DNA of 31,547 nt from a virus. The position numbers were made by a program, and so were the translations under genes. Of this stretch, positions 31,401 through 31,547 are shown piece by piece. The stretch lies in the IMG/VR virus record IMGVR_UViG_3300023180_000244, positions 1 to 31,547 of that record. One strand, 5' to 3'. Below the pieces are notes generated by a model, which saw only the letters and a program-made list of their open reading frames with translations, was not told the origin of the DNA and made no database searches. Numbering within the stretch: position 1 is the first letter of the stretch; each line of letters begins with the position of its first letter.

Positions 31401-31471
31401 ATAAAAAAGATGCGTATCTAGCTAGCAGTGGTATACTAGGCATAGCAGATGATGCACAGGAGTATAACTAG
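28433..31471 (+). CDS. Large tail hub/tip protein (putative baseplate-hub-like)
   Basis: 1012 residues, the largest gene in the window. The N-terminal half is beta-rich. Residues about 675-800 (SNFSIDDFNPRDFIDGLLKS, KRTAGGVPKITLTPL, ISATIDAGDFLSDRPPTWSIYEDIVTQIEIKYGW) and then ARVFNVLSNPMRLWTGDIGTGKSIYLDVGSYV and GMIKSINQELMSEGCSLEII resemble the central hub domains of siphophage tail tips (a D-x-L-x-x-L head, a phage-hub body and an S-x-x-L-x-x-G-x-x-x-L end). A Walker-like GTGKS near 836 is in a beta context and is not an ATPase. The C-terminal 120 residues look like an appended beta domain. It overlaps the previous gene by ATGA. The hub role is inference. Confidence 0.6.
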   Translation: MITSDLGRRVFCLQVAGLPYRYHSITPPASTNLDANIATGLAYTDVQGIISVGAFNSSIDPSGGLASYSPLSIELSINKDGSSSDPGIIFGRVGKRSSGVTQCNLDEVLNFDTLPQTIDIDKDLSSLSTPRLVHIGSETFRASAFTSSTVTVDERAVGGSEYQYHAISLQGSSVPILSTEITIFRGRRCKLFIAYQDSSGNVSDYECIINGFIESSPSIEDGDAVALSILPLVSLIDSELADAKKGISYLLHGFHYFHTQSNIFEYGSAWGNDYFLQLSNPTAISGTQTTIEVDAPQFYLDDIFDINRPNGEGFINPHPRYPLLLIGAIEYATFPIAFSTVGTPTITIDHTITGSVSQATILSYFTGTNRGYGKIPKRGEIKRVKIGTNELKVWPECINDALFSQISTTSHQGVDGVNHALSFSGSYSNTSLRATPLADQRGRSPGHQGKVHLWYSSHWYNQSPNFRYAYWPTDNNEDTSPLSNENRLFYPLDYWNDGTKPNFAGSSLKVRTIELPNRRYDSAEISINVALAYHQGNETSILLEQSLGLPISATPGIYYGIQVHTYDYYHKRTKTLYYQASHEEAISYGGSTVGYLLKLRGSHYELDNGHFGDWQGEDRTQVTRGVLAYEITPGEMMLRILQSGDGGNNGAYDTLGVGLSIHQDNIDVNSFLTNGTSTVAALNSNFSIDDFNPRDFIDGLLKSLGCIITMKRTAGGVPKITLTPLASENDRFISATIDAGDFLSDRPPTWSIYEDIVTQIEIKYGWDNDSNEFRDSVIYNNQDAINRYGGEKSKISLELYGISIDEIGAGAGDAYNYFLPIAARVFNVLSNPMRLWTGDIGTGKSIYLDVGSYVKCTSPHLKGMGDEYGITDEIGMIKSINQELMSEGCSLEIIKTGIISVNWNSTLKVTFVTSTTELTVSTNEFSDDDTSFFSVGDVVDFLPYGNEDGAITGLKILTIVGSLITFTSAHGVSTLGTLEPTVYTSASDAHKKDAYLASSGILGIADDAQEYN

Positions 31472-31547
31472 ATGAAACATCTTACTAAAGCACAGCTTAT
31501 AGAGCGTTTAAATGATGTGAGTGATGACTTGAGAAGATCTAATAGAG
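31472..31547 (+). CDS. Start of next tail gene, cut by window end
   Basis: An ATG follows one base after the hub stop with AGGAG 12 bases upstream. The first 25 codons read MKHLTKAQLIERLNDVSDDL and then Arg/Ser/Asn, a charged amphipathic helix suggestive of a coiled coil. The product cannot be identified from this fragment. Confidence 0.6.
   Translation, partial: MKHLTKAQLIERLNDVSDDLRRSNR

Noticed and set aside
1-31547. tRNA genes or integrase/attachment sites
   Set aside because: No cloverleaf with a TTCRANNC arm, no integrase gene and no long direct repeat were seen by eye.

Overview
The window is a contiguous piece of a tailed double-stranded DNA phage (or prophage) genome, almost certainly of siphovirus type. 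Evidence is a complete head and packaging module (terS, terL, portal, protease/scaffold, decoration protein, major capsid protein, minor head protein) followed by neck and tail genes with a tape-measure protein and no sheath gene. The portal, the protease with nested scaffold, and the minor head protein are of the kind found in Mu-like heads, but no transposase or integrase is visible, so lifestyle is open. Strong Shine-Dalgarno sites, sigma70-type promoters and an N-terminal single-TM Cys-rich protein fit a bacterial, probably Gram-negative, host; this is inference. Codon choice is distinctive (ATA, CTA, TTA, AGT, AGC frequent) and the tetranucleotide CTAG is unusually common. Coding density is very high: no gap exceeds 300 bases; the largest are 2703-2918 (convergent gap with hairpins) and 4979-5189 (divergent promoter region). 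I saw no tRNA, rRNA, CRISPR or insertion sequence.

Layout: (1) 1-612, two small single-TM proteins transcribed divergently. (2) 687-2702, class II (B12-dependent) ribonucleotide reductase. (3) 2919-4978, a leftward early operon: two small proteins with duplicated leaders, an XRE-like HTH, a small membrane protein and a probable RecT-like annealing protein. (4) 4979-5189, divergent promoters with palindromic operator candidates. (5) 5190-6790, replication: a winged-helix initiator whose own gene carries six iterons followed by an AT-rich tract (a lambda-O-like origin), then a DnaC-like helicase loader. (6) 6777-7873, leftward dCMP deaminase and ThyX. (7) 7884-13078, RHH protein, SSB, small terminase, a PD-(D/E)XK-like protein, large terminase, a DNA methyltransferase and an ECF-like sigma factor. 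(8) 13188-20052, head genes. (9) 20055-31471, neck and tail genes, including a canonical -1 frameshift site (GGGAAAA) in the tail assembly chaperone and a block of four large, mostly unrecognised tail-tip genes. A further gene begins at 31472 and runs off the end.

How it works together: ribonucleotide reductase, dCMP deaminase and ThyX form a route to dTTP; initiator, loader, SSB and annealing protein handle DNA replication and recombination; terminase, portal, protease and scaffold build and fill the head. The sigma factor sits between packaging and head genes, flanked by a terminator, and may time late transcription (inference). The least expected items are the nuclease-like protein between terS and terL, the phage-encoded ECF-like sigma factor, the iteron origin inside the initiator gene, and the potential RNA switch in front of portal.
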